Below are positions 51,889 to 60,840 of a stretch of DNA of 64,000 bases, piece after piece. Location: positions 108,042-172,041 of the forward strand of contig JAKRSC010000024.1 in NCBI GenBank assembly GCA_022402565.1, in the 5' to 3' direction. How positions within the stretch are numbered: position 1 is the first letter of the stretch; each line of letters starts with the position of its first letter. The notes beneath the pieces are model-generated. The model had not been told where the DNA came from. It searched no databases and worked only from the letters and a program-made list of their open reading frames with translations. The position numbers and the translations under genes were made by a program. The DNA comes from Hydrotalea sp. Lineage in GTDB: Bacteria; Bacteroidota; Bacteroidia; Chitinophagales; Chitinophagaceae.

Positions 51889-54561
51889 ATGAGATCAATT
51901 TTATTCTTATTCGTTTTATTATCAGCTACTTACAGTTTCGCACAATTTCCAATGGGAGCACGAGGTGGAGGCGCAGGAGGTAATCAAAATACCAATATTG
52001 GAAGATTTTACGGAAAAATTGTTGATTCAAAGACCAATAAGGGTGTTGAAGCTGTAACCGTTCAATTGCTAGGAAACAAATTCGATTCTACTACCAAGAG
52101 AATGAAAGAAGCCATTTTAAAAACTGTTTTAACCGATAATAAAGGAGATTTCAGCTTGGAGGGACTACCAATTTTTGGCAATTTTAAATTGAAGCTGTCA
52201 GCAGTTGGATTTAAGTCACTTGATCAACAAATAACATTCGGAATTAAATTCCCACAGGGAGGAGCACAACCTAATTTCCAAGAAATGATGGCAAAAGCTG
52301 ACAAGGATTTAGGGAATATTAAAATGGAAGCAGATGCTAATGACTTAGGTAATGTAACCGTTACCTCTACTGCAAAGCAAATGTTTGAAATGGGGGTTGA
52401 TAGAAAAATTTTTAATGTTGACAAGAATATTGCAGCAGCTGGACAAACAGCTACAGAAGTAATGCGTAACATCCCAACCATTAATGTAGACATAGACGGT
52501 AACGTAACGCTCAGAAACGCAACTCCTGAATTATTTGTTGATGGAAGACCCACTACTCTCACTTTAGAGCAAATTCCTGCTGATATTATTGATAGGGTTG
52601 AATTGATTACCAACCCTTCTGCAAAATTTGACGCTTCTGGCGGTGGTGCAGGTATTTTGAACATTGTACTTAAGAAAAACAAAAAGGTTGGTTATAACGG
52701 CGGATTAAGATCTGGTATTGATTCACGAGGTATGTTGAATATTGGTGGTGATATCAATCTCCGTCAAAATAAATTTAATTTCTTTGGAAGTGGTATCTAC
52801 AACCAACGTAAAAGTTTAAGTTGGAGTGAGCGTGATAGAAAAATTTTAGGAAGTATACCTGGTCAAGTATATCAAGACATTACCGGTGTTAACACAGGAT
52901 ACTTTGCTTTTATTAGAGGTGGTTTTGATTATTTTATTGATAACAGAAATACCATTTCATTTTCTGCAAATTTTAACCGAGGAAAATTTGACAACAATGA
53001 AGACCAACGAATTGATAGTACAATTAGAGGTGTTTTCGCTAATTACAGTGATGTAGAAAATGTAACTAACGCAAATTTTAGAAACTTTGGTTCAACTGTA
53101 AGTTTCAAACACAACTTTGCCAAAACAGGTCATGAATGGACAGCAGATGTCAACTTTAATTCGTCAAGAAATGAAAACCAAGGAACTTTTGATACAAGAA
53201 CTTTCTTCCCAGACAATACTCCTAAACTAGCAAGGGTTTTAGGGCAAGACTCCAGAGGTACTAATGAGTTCTTGACTATTCAAACAGATTATGAAAATCC
53301 GCTAACCGATAATACAAAATTAGAATTGGGAGCTCGTGCTGCATTACGCAGATTTACCAATCAAAACATCCAATCTATTCTTGATCCGAATACTTTTTTA
53401 CCAATTGGTATAATTTCATCTGCAAGTGCAAACTTTAGATTCAATGATGCAGTTTATGCTGCTTATGGAGTGTACAGTATTAAAACAAAAAGAATCAATT
53501 ATCAATTTGGATTAAGAGCTGAAAGCAGCAACTATACTGGAACACTAGTTGATTCAAATAGAACATTTAATGTTCAGTTTCCTTTCAGCTTGTTTCCTAG
53601 TGCATTTGTTACCTATCGCTTAACCGATAAGCAAGACCTACAACTCAATGTAACTAGAAGAATTAGAAGACCTAGCTTCTTCAACCTCATTCCTTTCCCA
53701 GATTTTACTGATCCATTGAACCCTCGTATTGGTAACCCTGGTCTAAACCCAGAGTTCACACAATCATTTGAAGTGAGCTACAACAATAGCTACAAAAAGG
53801 GAGCTAACTTTTTAGTGACTGGATTTTTTAAACATAGCACTAATTTAATTACAGCTTTCCAGTATTTGGATGAAGCACCAATAAAGGGATTAAGTTTGAA
53901 TGACAGCGTTGTTTATACAACATTCAGGAACGCAAACAGCAGTTTAATTTACGGTGTGGAATTAACCAATCGTATGCCAGTAACAAAATGGTGGGATTTA
54001 ACGCTCAACTTAAACATTTTCAATGCACAAATCAATGGCGGTAATATTCAACAGGATTTGAATAACCAAAGAGTAAGCTGGTTTGCAAAAATGAACAGCA
54101 GCTTTAAGCTGAAGAAAGGATATACTATTCAGTTAAATGCCGACTATCAAGCTAAAACCGTATTGCCACAAGGTGGTGGTGGCGGTGGATTTGGTGGAGG
54201 CCGTGGCGGCGGAGGTGGTGGTGGCTTCGGTGGATTTGGCGGCGGCGTTATTGGAAGTGCCCAAGGATTCATCCTCCCAAGATATGGTATTGATCTTTCA
54301 GTTAGAAAAGACTTTACATGGAAAGGCGGCAACTCTGGATCTCTTACATTAAGTATGAACGATATCTTTAGAACCGTACTTCAACAACAGACTGCTATTT
54401 CTCCTTTCTTAGATGAAACCTTCCAAAGAAGAAGAGACCCTCAAGTACTACGTTTAAACTTTAGCTGGAGATTTGGAAAGTTTGATCCAAATTTATTCAA
54501 GCGAAAGAGCACCAAAAATGAAGGGGGCGGTATGGATATGGAAGGTGGTATGAGACCTTAA
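51889..54561 (+). CDS. Outer-membrane beta-barrel receptor-like protein (TonB-dependent receptor fold)
   Basis: 890 residues with signal peptide MRSILFLFVLLSATYSFA. A carboxypeptidase-regulatory-like domain (GRFYGKIVDSKTNKGVEAVTVQLLG, about 40-130) precedes a plug domain (EVMRNIPTINVDIDGNVTLRN, FVDGRPTTLT, IIDRVELITNPSAKFDASGGGAGILNIVLKK, about 190-265). A long beta-barrel of outer-membrane protein family 3 type follows. Glycine-rich low-complexity tracts occur near the mature N-terminus (GARGGGAGGN), inside the barrel (about 761-786) and at the C-terminus (GGGMDMEGGM). No SusD partner follows, so this is not a classical SusCD pair. Ligand unknown. Confidence 0.88.
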   Translation: MRSILFLFVLLSATYSFAQFPMGARGGGAGGNQNTNIGRFYGKIVDSKTNKGVEAVTVQLLGNKFDSTTKRMKEAILKTVLTDNKGDFSLEGLPIFGNFKLKLSAVGFKSLDQQITFGIKFPQGGAQPNFQEMMAKADKDLGNIKMEADANDLGNVTVTSTAKQMFEMGVDRKIFNVDKNIAAAGQTATEVMRNIPTINVDIDGNVTLRNATPELFVDGRPTTLTLEQIPADIIDRVELITNPSAKFDASGGGAGILNIVLKKNKKVGYNGGLRSGIDSRGMLNIGGDINLRQNKFNFFGSGIYNQRKSLSWSERDRKILGSIPGQVYQDITGVNTGYFAFIRGGFDYFIDNRNTISFSANFNRGKFDNNEDQRIDSTIRGVFANYSDVENVTNANFRNFGSTVSFKHNFAKTGHEWTADVNFNSSRNENQGTFDTRTFFPDNTPKLARVLGQDSRGTNEFLTIQTDYENPLTDNTKLELGARAALRRFTNQNIQSILDPNTFLPIGIISSASANFRFNDAVYAAYGVYSIKTKRINYQFGLRAESSNYTGTLVDSNRTFNVQFPFSLFPSAFVTYRLTDKQDLQLNVTRRIRRPSFFNLIPFPDFTDPLNPRIGNPGLNPEFTQSFEVSYNNSYKKGANFLVTGFFKHSTNLITAFQYLDEAPIKGLSLNDSVVYTTFRNANSSLIYGVELTNRMPVTKWWDLTLNLNIFNAQINGGNIQQDLNNQRVSWFAKMNSSFKLKKGYTIQLNADYQAKTVLPQGGGGGGFGGGRGGGGGGGFGGFGGGVIGSAQGFILPRYGIDLSVRKDFTWKGGNSGSLTLSMNDIFRTVLQQQTAISPFLDETFQRRRDPQVLRLNFSWRFGKFDPNLFKRKSTKNEGGGMDMEGGMRP

Positions 54562-54578
54562 TCTGAACATGCTGAATA

Positions 54579-54610
54579 AAAAAACCGACTAAAAAAAGTC
54601 GGTTTTTTTA
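54579..54610. terminator. Bidirectional terminator between the barrel receptor gene and pcm
   Basis: ACCGACT and AGTCGGT flank a seven-base A-rich loop, with A-run and T-run on either side, so it can serve both convergent genes. Confidence 0.85.
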
Positions 54611-54620
54611 TTAAATAACT

Positions 54621-55277
54621 TTATTGATTCTTCCCACTTAACATTGGTACAAAAGAGAAAGAATCGAAATGTTCTTCTTGCAGTTGACCATCAGCCAATT
54701 TTGTTAATCTCTTCATGCGTTGGGTCTCTCCTTCATCAACCGGAATAACCATCTTCCCTCCTACTTTTAATTGCTCCACTAATTTGGGAGGAATAAAAGG
54801 AGCCGCAGCTGTGATGAGAACACGATCAAATGGTGCATATGCAGGTAAACCAGCGAACCCATCTCCATAAAAAAACTTCAAAAACGGATACTTGTTTTTA
54901 AAGAGATACAATTTGGTTGCATCAAATAATTTTTTCTGTCGCTCAATAGTAAACACACGTGCTTTCATTTCAGCAAGAATGCTGGCTTGGTACATGCTAC
55001 CAGTACCTATCTCTAAAACACTCATTCCAGCAGTGATTTCTAACAACTGACTTTGATAAGCTACTGTATATGGTTGTGAGATAGTTTGATTTTCACCAAT
55101 TGGAAAAGCCCTATCCTCATAGGCTATCAAATCAAATGCAGAATCTAAAAAGAAATGCCTCGGAACTTCCATAATTGCATCTAAAACACTTTGGTCAGTG
55201 ATGCCTTTTTCCTTTAACAAGTTTACCAGTTGTTTTCTTAGCCCCTTGTGCCGATATGTATCTTCTCCCATTCGCAT
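54621..55277 (-). CDS. pcm: Protein-L-isoaspartate O-methyltransferase
   Basis: Repairs isoaspartyl residues by SAM-dependent methylation. The 218 residues include VPRHFFLDSAFDLIAYEDRAFPIG in part (38-61), the substrate loop TISQPYTVA (65-73) and the SAM-binding motif I VLEIGTGSMYQ (87-97). Motif I normally reads GTGSGYQ; here Met95 replaces the Gly. Motifs RVLITAAAP and GGKMVIPVD are intact. The gene stands alone. It complements the secreted isoaspartyl peptidase elsewhere in the window only in a general sense. Confidence 0.9.
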   Translation of the reverse strand: MRMGEDTYRHKGLRKQLVNLLKEKGITDQSVLDAIMEVPRHFFLDSAFDLIAYEDRAFPIGENQTISQPYTVAYQSQLLEITAGMSVLEIGTGSMYQASILAEMKARVFTIERQKKLFDATKLYLFKNKYPFLKFFYGDGFAGLPAYAPFDRVLITAAAPFIPPKLVEQLKVGGKMVIPVDEGETQRMKRLTKLADGQLQEEHFDSFSFVPMLSGKNQ

Positions 55278-55362
55278 AATTCAAATGTAAGTCCAAATAA
55301 GCTTGATTAAATGATTTGAAGAAAGTGTGAGAAAAGAATACTACAACATAAAATGAATCCAC

Positions 55363-55389
55363 AAAAAAGCCCCTTTAAAAAAGGGGCTT
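55363..55389 (-). terminator. Terminator of the phosphohexomutase operon
   Basis: AAGCCCCTTT (55367-55376) pairs with AAAGGGGCTT (55380-55389); the minus strand continues with a T run. It ends the phosphoribosyltransferase-mutase transcript. Confidence 0.88.
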
Positions 55390-55404
55390 ATAAATGAATG
55401 GATA

Positions 55405-57129
55405 TTAGTTAAGGTTCATATCCTGAATAATCGTCTGAATTTTGGCTTGCAATTGCGCATGCACTTCATCAAATTGATCACGAGATGGCAATGGCTGATT
55501 CACACTAAAGTAAAACTTAATCTTTGGTTCAGTACCACTTGGACGAGCAGAAACTTTTGTACCCGACTTGGTTACAAATTGAAGCACATTGCTTTTTGGC
55601 AAATCAATAGTCCAAGTTTCACCAGTAATGAGGTTTCTTCCAACTTGTTGTTGGTAATCAAGTAACTGTTCAACGGCCTCTCCAGCAATGGTTTGAGGAG
55701 GTTGCTGGCGATACGATTCCATCATATCAGCAATCTCTTTTTGTCCATTCATACCCTTTTTTGTAATGCTAATCAAATGCTCGAGATAGAAACCATACTG
55801 CACATACATATCCATCAGCTTTTCAAACAAGCTGTATCCATTTTCCCTTGCATAAGCCGCCATTTCACATAGAATAGCCACTGCACTTATTGCATCTTTA
55901 TCACGTACTTGATCGCCCATCATTAAACCAAAGCTTTCTTCCCCACCCACAACAAAATTCTCTTTTCCCTCTTTAGCCTTAATGAGCTCTGCAATCCATT
56001 TGAAACCTGTTAGAACATCATAGCAATTAATTTGATTGTGTTTAGCCACCTGATCAATCATTTCACTGGTAACAATAGTCTTAATTACCATATCATTAGA
56101 CTGAGCAGCACCCTTCGCTTTTCTTGCTTCAATCATATAAGCAAAAGCAAGAACTGCTGTTTGGTTTCCATTCATTAGTACCCACTCGCCTTTATGATTC
56201 TTCACACCAATACCCACTCTATCAGAATCTGGATCCGTTCCTAAAAGAATATCAGCATTCAATTCTTTTGCCTTTAGCAATCCAATATGCATAGCATCAC
56301 TTTCCTCTGGATTTGGATATATAACTGTGGGGAAGTTCCCATCTGGAGTAGCCTGCTCTTCAACCACAGTCACATTAGTAAAACCATAGGCACGCAATAC
56401 AGCTGGCACTAATGTAATACCAGTTCCATGAATAGGTGTATATACTATCTTTAAATCGTTATGACGAGCAATCACATCAGGATAAACGCTCAAACTTTTC
56501 ACCATTTCTATATAAGCAGCATCCATTTCCTTACCCATTGGGGTAATCAAATGATCACCACCCGACCATTTAACTTCGTCAACAGAAGTAATGGCTTCTA
56601 CTTCACGAATAACGTTTTTATCGTGAGGCGGTACTAATTGTCCGCCATCATTCCAGTAGGCCTTATACCCATTGTACTCTTTAGGGTTATGAGAAGCGGT
56701 ACAAACCACTCCCGCATGACAACCTAAATAACGAATCGCAAAACTCAACTCAGGAGTAGGTCTCAAGTCTTCAAACAAAAACACATGAATACCATTGGCT
56801 GCAAATACTTGTGCAGTTGTTTCAGCGAAGAAACGACTATTATTACGCGAATCATGGCCAATTGCCACTTTTATATCAGTCGAGGGATAGGTTTTTTTCA
56901 AATAATTAGCAAACCCTTGTGTTGCCATGCCTAAAGTGTATTTGTTCATGCGATTGGTGCCAACACCCATCACCCCTCTTAACCCGCCTGTACCAAACTC
57001 TAAAGTCCTATAAAAACTATCTGCTAGTTCATCGGGATTAGATTGTAAGGCTTTAACTGCTTCACGCGTTGCTTCATCATAATTGCCAGTCAACCATTGT
57101 TGAACATGTGCTTCAATTACTGCATTCAT
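55405..57129 (-). CDS. Phospho-sugar mutase (phosphoglucomutase/phosphomannomutase family)
   Basis: Interconverts hexose 1- and 6-phosphates, 574 residues. The phosphoserine is Ser146 in TASHNPKEYNGYK, the Mg site is GTDPDSDRVG (about 300-309), the sugar-binding loop is GGEESFG, and the phosphate-binding loop is RPSGTEPKIKFY near the C-terminus. The size and the FGTGGLRG start (46-53) resemble the PgcA-type alpha-phosphoglucomutases. It links glycolysis with glycogen and cell-wall precursors, and would use glucose released by the amylases. The upstream partner is a phosphoribosyltransferase 41 bases away. Confidence 0.93.
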   Translation of the reverse strand: MNAVIEAHVQQWLTGNYDEATREAVKALQSNPDELADSFYRTLEFGTGGLRGVMGVGTNRMNKYTLGMATQGFANYLKKTYPSTDIKVAIGHDSRNNSRFFAETTAQVFAANGIHVFLFEDLRPTPELSFAIRYLGCHAGVVCTASHNPKEYNGYKAYWNDGGQLVPPHDKNVIREVEAITSVDEVKWSGGDHLITPMGKEMDAAYIEMVKSLSVYPDVIARHNDLKIVYTPIHGTGITLVPAVLRAYGFTNVTVVEEQATPDGNFPTVIYPNPEESDAMHIGLLKAKELNADILLGTDPDSDRVGIGVKNHKGEWVLMNGNQTAVLAFAYMIEARKAKGAAQSNDMVIKTIVTSEMIDQVAKHNQINCYDVLTGFKWIAELIKAKEGKENFVVGGEESFGLMMGDQVRDKDAISAVAILCEMAAYARENGYSLFEKLMDMYVQYGFYLEHLISITKKGMNGQKEIADMMESYRQQPPQTIAGEAVEQLLDYQQQVGRNLITGETWTIDLPKSNVLQFVTKSGTKVSARPSGTEPKIKFYFSVNQPLPSRDQFDEVHAQLQAKIQTIIQDMNLN

Positions 57130-57170
57130 AATTGTCGTTTTGAATTCGAATGAAAATATGAAATAAAATG

Positions 57171-57671
57171 TTACTCAATATAAGCACCTAAAATTTGATT
57201 TCCAGAAACCTCTACTTGAATATGGTCTTCCTCTGTAGTTGCTAAAGAAAGTCCAACAAAATCGGGCTGAACCGGAAATCTCTTATACATACGCTCTACC
57301 AAAACCAGCGTCATAATCTTGGCTGGATAGTAATTCATTAGTGGTTTCAAAGCATATAGTAGCGTCTTTCCAGAATTGGTTACATCATCCACCAACACCA
57401 GTTGCTTTCCATGGTAATCATATTCTTGCCGCAATGTAACTTCCTTAGGCTGTTGCTTATTGATACCAATTCTATGCACCACCACTTCCATGAACAAATG
57501 CTTCTTTAATTCATTGGCAACTGCATCTGCAATAACACAACCATTTTCTTCAATCCCAATTAGTATTAAAGGTGCTTTTGATTCATCTACTTGTTCTGCA
57601 ATTTCCAAAGCCATTCTATTAATCTTTTGGCTTGCAGCAACCGTATCCATGATGTATTTTTTTTCGCTCAT
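57171..57671 (-). CDS. Phosphoribosyltransferase family protein (PyrR-like)
   Basis: Type I PRTase fold, 166 residues. The PRPP-binding loop VDDVTNSGKT is at 94-103, and a basic GI..K segment (HRIGINKQQPKEVTLRQ) is near 66-82, as in PyrR/uracil or hypoxanthine PRTases. The substrate base cannot be decided. If it is PyrR-like it could bind RNA, but no attenuator is seen in front of carA here. First gene of a two-gene operon with the phospho-sugar mutase. Confidence 0.85.
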   Translation of the reverse strand: MSEKKYIMDTVAASQKINRMALEIAEQVDESKAPLILIGIEENGCVIADAVANELKKHLFMEVVVHRIGINKQQPKEVTLRQEYDYHGKQLVLVDDVTNSGKTLLYALKPLMNYYPAKIMTLVLVERMYKRFPVQPDFVGLSLATTEEDHIQVEVSGNQILGAYIE

Positions 57672-57771
57672 TGGCAGCTTGTTTCAGCAGCCAAGTTAAT
57701 GAGTATAGAAGAATATAACAATTCAGTTTTGGCTACTCAAAAATCCTATCTTAGCACCACAAGCCTAACCT

Positions 57772-59094
57772 ATGCAAATTCTATCTCAAATCTTATTTGT
57801 AGCTATCAGTGCAGTTGCCATTTGGTTATTCTCAAAAAGAGCTGGCCAAATCCGTAGAAACATCCTTTTAGGAAAAGACGAGGATTTCAGCAATGAGCCT
57901 GGCAAAAGATGGAAAAACGTGCTTTTGTTGGCATTCGGACAGAAGAAAATGTTCCGCAATCCAACCGTAGCCATTATGCACTTTGTGTTGTATGCAGGTT
58001 TTATCATTATCAATTTAGAGGTTTTAGAAATTGTTTTAGATGGGGCTCTTGGTACACATAGGCTTTTTGCAGCTCCTTTAGGTGGATTGTATAGTTTTCT
58101 TATCAACAGCTTTGAGTTCCTTGCAGTAGGTGTTGTGCTATTTTGTATTGTTTTTTTGGTTAGAAGAAATGTGTTGAAAATTAAACGATTCCTGAGCAAT
58201 GATTTGAATGGATGGCCGCGTAGTGATGCGAATTATATTTTGATTACAGAAATAGTTCTAATGGGGTTATTCTTAACCCTGAATGCAACAGATACGCTTT
58301 TGCAAGAACGTGGTTACGGACATTATGCTGAACATCCAACTGGTTCATTTTACTTCTCTTCAATGCTTCACCCAATCTTTGCTGGACTTTCTAGTGAAGC
58401 TTTAGTTATGATTGAACGTGTAGCATGGTGGGCACATATTATTGGCATTTTTGCTTTCTTAAACTACCTGCCTTATTCCAAGCACTTACATATTTTACTC
58501 GCCTTCCCAAATGCATATTATACTCGATTAGAACCTCAAGGCAAAATGAAGAATATGCCAGAAGTTCAAAATGAAGTATTATATGCCATGCAACCAGAAT
58601 TAGCCCCAACAGACGCTGCTCCCCCTGCCCATTTTGGCGCTAAAGATGTATTTGAATTGAGTTGGCGTAATTTGATGGACGCTTATAGTTGCACCGAGTG
58701 TGGAAGATGTACCAGTGCTTGTCCTGCTAACCAAACAGGTAAATTGCTCAGCCCACGTAAAATTATGATGGCTACGCGCGATCGACTGGAAGATGTGGGT
58801 AAAAACATTAACCAAAATGGCTCTTTTGTAGCAGACGGAAAAACTCTTTTACATGATTATATTTCTGTGGAAGAATTACGCGCTTGCACTACTTGTAATG
58901 CTTGTGTAGAAGAATGTCCAGTAAGCATTTCTCCACTCGAAATTATTACTGAGTTAAGAAGAAGCCTGATCATGGAAGAAAGTAATGCGCCGCAAGAATG
59001 GAATGGTATGTTCAGCAATACTGAGAATAATTTTGCTCCTTGGAAATTCTCTCCAGACGATAGAGATAAATGGGTGGCAGAAATGGCAAGCTAA
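57772..59094 (+). CDS. Membrane-bound iron-sulphur protein (HdrC/4Fe-4S dicluster type)
   Basis: 440 residues. The N-terminal 260 residues form a membrane domain of about five or six helices, similar to respiratory gamma subunits. The soluble part holds two 4Fe-4S ligand sets: Cys307, 310, 313, 317 (CTECGRCTSACP) and Cys372, 375, 378, 382 (CTTCNACVEECP). It should pass electrons between a soluble oxidoreductase and the quinone pool, probably with the CCG-domain protein at 59830. The electron donor is unknown; 2-hydroxy-acid or fatty-acid oxidation is possible. LysE-type gene lies antisense directly downstream. Confidence 0.88.
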   Translation: MQILSQILFVAISAVAIWLFSKRAGQIRRNILLGKDEDFSNEPGKRWKNVLLLAFGQKKMFRNPTVAIMHFVLYAGFIIINLEVLEIVLDGALGTHRLFAAPLGGLYSFLINSFEFLAVGVVLFCIVFLVRRNVLKIKRFLSNDLNGWPRSDANYILITEIVLMGLFLTLNATDTLLQERGYGHYAEHPTGSFYFSSMLHPIFAGLSSEALVMIERVAWWAHIIGIFAFLNYLPYSKHLHILLAFPNAYYTRLEPQGKMKNMPEVQNEVLYAMQPELAPTDAAPPAHFGAKDVFELSWRNLMDAYSCTECGRCTSACPANQTGKLLSPRKIMMATRDRLEDVGKNINQNGSFVADGKTLLHDYISVEELRACTTCNACVEECPVSISPLEIITELRRSLIMEESNAPQEWNGMFSNTENNFAPWKFSPDDRDKWVAEMAS

Positions 59095-59730
59095 TCATAT
59101 CCAAGGCTTCCAAATCATTCTATATAATTGTATGAGAGCAGTTATGAAAAAGATCACTCCAATAACTTGGTTTAAGCGTTGGTTACCTGCTTCAAATTTT
59201 TTGACAATGTAATTCCCTCCATGAATATACAATGCTAAACCTGCAATAGTTCCTAAGCCAGCGCCTAGTGTAAAGTAATTAAAGGCTGCTCTTTCTGTAG
59301 GCAGCCAACCCCAAGCAATCCATTGCGAGGTCCATAAAAACCAAAAAGGAATCTGTACTGGATTGAGTGCACTCATGGTTAATCCAAGTACAAACCTGGG
59401 CAACTTATTATTGAGCACAACTGCTTTTTTGTTACTGCTAGATTGTCTAGCAGCTTGAAACGATAAATAGCTAAGCAAAAAAAACATAATTACGGTCAAC
59501 CATCCAAGGGCTAAAAACCAGGTTCTATGCTGCACCACCCAATCCATACTGGTTAATGCAAGGCGCAAGTACAACATTTCTACCAATGCTACACCTATAG
59601 CATACTTCCATGCATTTTTAAAATGTTCTTCAACTGCAATTTGGGTGGCAGTAAAACTCATATTCCCCAAAGGAAGCTGTCCCAAAAAGCTCACCAACCA
59701 ACCACCCATTAAAATAATCGCTACATCCAT
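59095..59730 (-). CDS. LysE-family exporter
   Basis: Six-helix inner-membrane exporter of amino acids or related metabolites, 211 residues from MDVAIILMGGWL (an earlier ATG adds eight polar residues). The usual PxGP entry motif reads GQLPLGNMSF, and NPVQIPFW lies in the middle helix pair. Substrate not deducible. The gene is inserted on the opposite strand between two iron-sulphur genes that seem to belong together; its stop is directly adjacent to the stop of the first. Confidence 0.82.
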   Translation of the reverse strand: MDVAIILMGGWLVSFLGQLPLGNMSFTATQIAVEEHFKNAWKYAIGVALVEMLYLRLALTSMDWVVQHRTWFLALGWLTVIMFFLLSYLSFQAARQSSSNKKAVVLNNKLPRFVLGLTMSALNPVQIPFWFLWTSQWIAWGWLPTERAAFNYFTLGAGLGTIAGLALYIHGGNYIVKKFEAGNQRLNQVIGVIFFITALIQLYRMIWKPWI

Positions 59731-59829
59731 ATCGTTAAAAATACAGCGATTCATTCATTCGGCTTTCTAATTTCAAACAAGCTGAAACTTGAAAGCAATT
59801 TTCTATTACATTCGTACAAATCTTAGTGC

Positions 59830-60612
59830 ATGACAGTTAGAACAATGGCCGATATGATGGCACAAGGCGAAACTCCAGAAATTTTATTTTGGGTTGGATG
59901 TGCAGGAAGTTTTGATCAGCGTGCTCAAAAAATTACAAAAGCTTTCGCTACCATTTTAAATAAAGTAGGCGTTTCTTATGCTATACTCGGTAAAGAAGAA
60001 GCTTGCACTGGCGATCCTGTTAGAAGAGCAGGAAACGAATTTATGTTTCAAATGATGGCCTATCAAAATATTCAAATTTTGAATGGTTATGGCATAAAAA
60101 AAATTGTGACTACTTGTCCGCATTGCTTCAATACCTTGAAAAATGAATACCCAGAATTAGGTGGACACTATGAGGTAATCCATCACACTACTTTTTTGCA
60201 ACAATTAATTGATGAAGGAAAAGTAAAACTGAAGGAGGGTGGAAGTTTTAAAGGCAAGAAAATTACTTACCACGATAGCTGCTATTTAGGTAGAGCGAAT
60301 GATATTTATGAAGCACCAAGAAAAGTTTTAGAAGCTTTAGATGCGGAGCTGGTTGAAATGAAGCGTTGCAGAACAAAAGGACTTTGCTGTGGCGCTGGTG
60401 GTGCGCAAATGTTTAAAGAAGATGAGCCAGGCAATAAGAGAATCAATATTGAAAGAACGGAGGAAGCTCTTGAAGTGCAACCACAAGTAATTGCAGCTGC
60501 TTGTCCCTTTTGTAATACTATGATGACAGATGGTGTTAAAAACAAAGAAAAGGAAAATGATATTGAAGTATTAGATGTTGCTGAAATGATTGCTGCTAGT
60601 TTAGCTGACTAA
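59830..60612 (+). CDS. Iron-sulphur protein with two CCG domains (HdrB/LutA/GlpC-like)
   Basis: 260 residues, soluble. The tandem cysteine-rich CCG repeats bind a non-cubane iron-sulphur cluster: FWVGCAGSFD (20-29), EEACTGDPVRRAGNE, TTCPHCFNT, HDSCYLGR, GLCCGAGGAQMF and AACPFCNTMM. It is the natural partner of the HdrC-like membrane protein at 57772, together forming an electron-transfer module comparable to GlcF/GlpC or LutA/LutB. The gene starts with MTVRTMADMMAQGE. It is followed after 11 bases by a small membrane protein gene. Confidence 0.9.
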   Translation: MTVRTMADMMAQGETPEILFWVGCAGSFDQRAQKITKAFATILNKVGVSYAILGKEEACTGDPVRRAGNEFMFQMMAYQNIQILNGYGIKKIVTTCPHCFNTLKNEYPELGGHYEVIHHTTFLQQLIDEGKVKLKEGGSFKGKKITYHDSCYLGRANDIYEAPRKVLEALDAELVEMKRCRTKGLCCGAGGAQMFKEDEPGNKRINIERTEEALEVQPQVIAAACPFCNTMMTDGVKNKEKENDIEVLDVAEMIAASLAD

Positions 60613-60623
60613 AACCACGCCAC

Positions 60624-60821
60624 ATGTTTGACATTAAAAAATTCTTTGGCTTTTTCTTATTGGCACTCGTTGGATTATTCATCATAGATGTAATTATGGA
60701 CCTTGCTCAAAAGCAATTTAGCTGGAGCAAAATACTGGGTCAGGAAAATATTCTTAAGCTTATAGGTGCTGGTGTATTAGGCGGGTTGATTTTTTCCTAT
60801 AAAGGAAAGAAAGAAAAATAG
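60624..60821 (+). CDS. Small membrane protein, 65 residues
   Basis: Two hydrophobic segments (FFGFFLLALVGLFIIDVI, about 8-25, and LIGAGVLGGLIFSY, about 46-59) with a charged KGKKEK tail. No family recognised. It sits 11 bases after the CCG-domain gene on the same strand and may belong to that transcript. Its presence behind the electron-transfer module might suggest an accessory role, but this is only position. Confidence 0.65.
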   Translation: MFDIKKFFGFFLLALVGLFIIDVIMDLAQKQFSWSKILGQENILKLIGAGVLGGLIFSYKGKKEK

Positions 60822-60828
60822 TCATGAT

Positions 60829-60836
60829 TACCTTTG
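60829..60836 (+). promoter_or_regulatory. -7 promoter box before the 60841 gene
   Basis: TACCTTTG is an exact TAnnTTTG match, four bases before the ATG. Transcription from it would be leaderless. No -33 partner. Confidence 0.35.
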
Positions 60837-60840
60837 CAAT

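Noticed and set aside
52224-52682. 152-codon antisense frame in the barrel receptor gene
   Set aside because: It is a shadow of a strongly supported gene, of low complexity, and without a promoter or homologue that I recognise.
54147-54332. Proline-rich antisense frame opposite the glycine tract
   Set aside because: Poly-Pro is simply the complement of the Gly codons.
51889-54561. SusC of a SusCD polysaccharide system
   Set aside because: No SusD gene follows, and the protein is closer to the OMP family 3 type barrel than to SusC.
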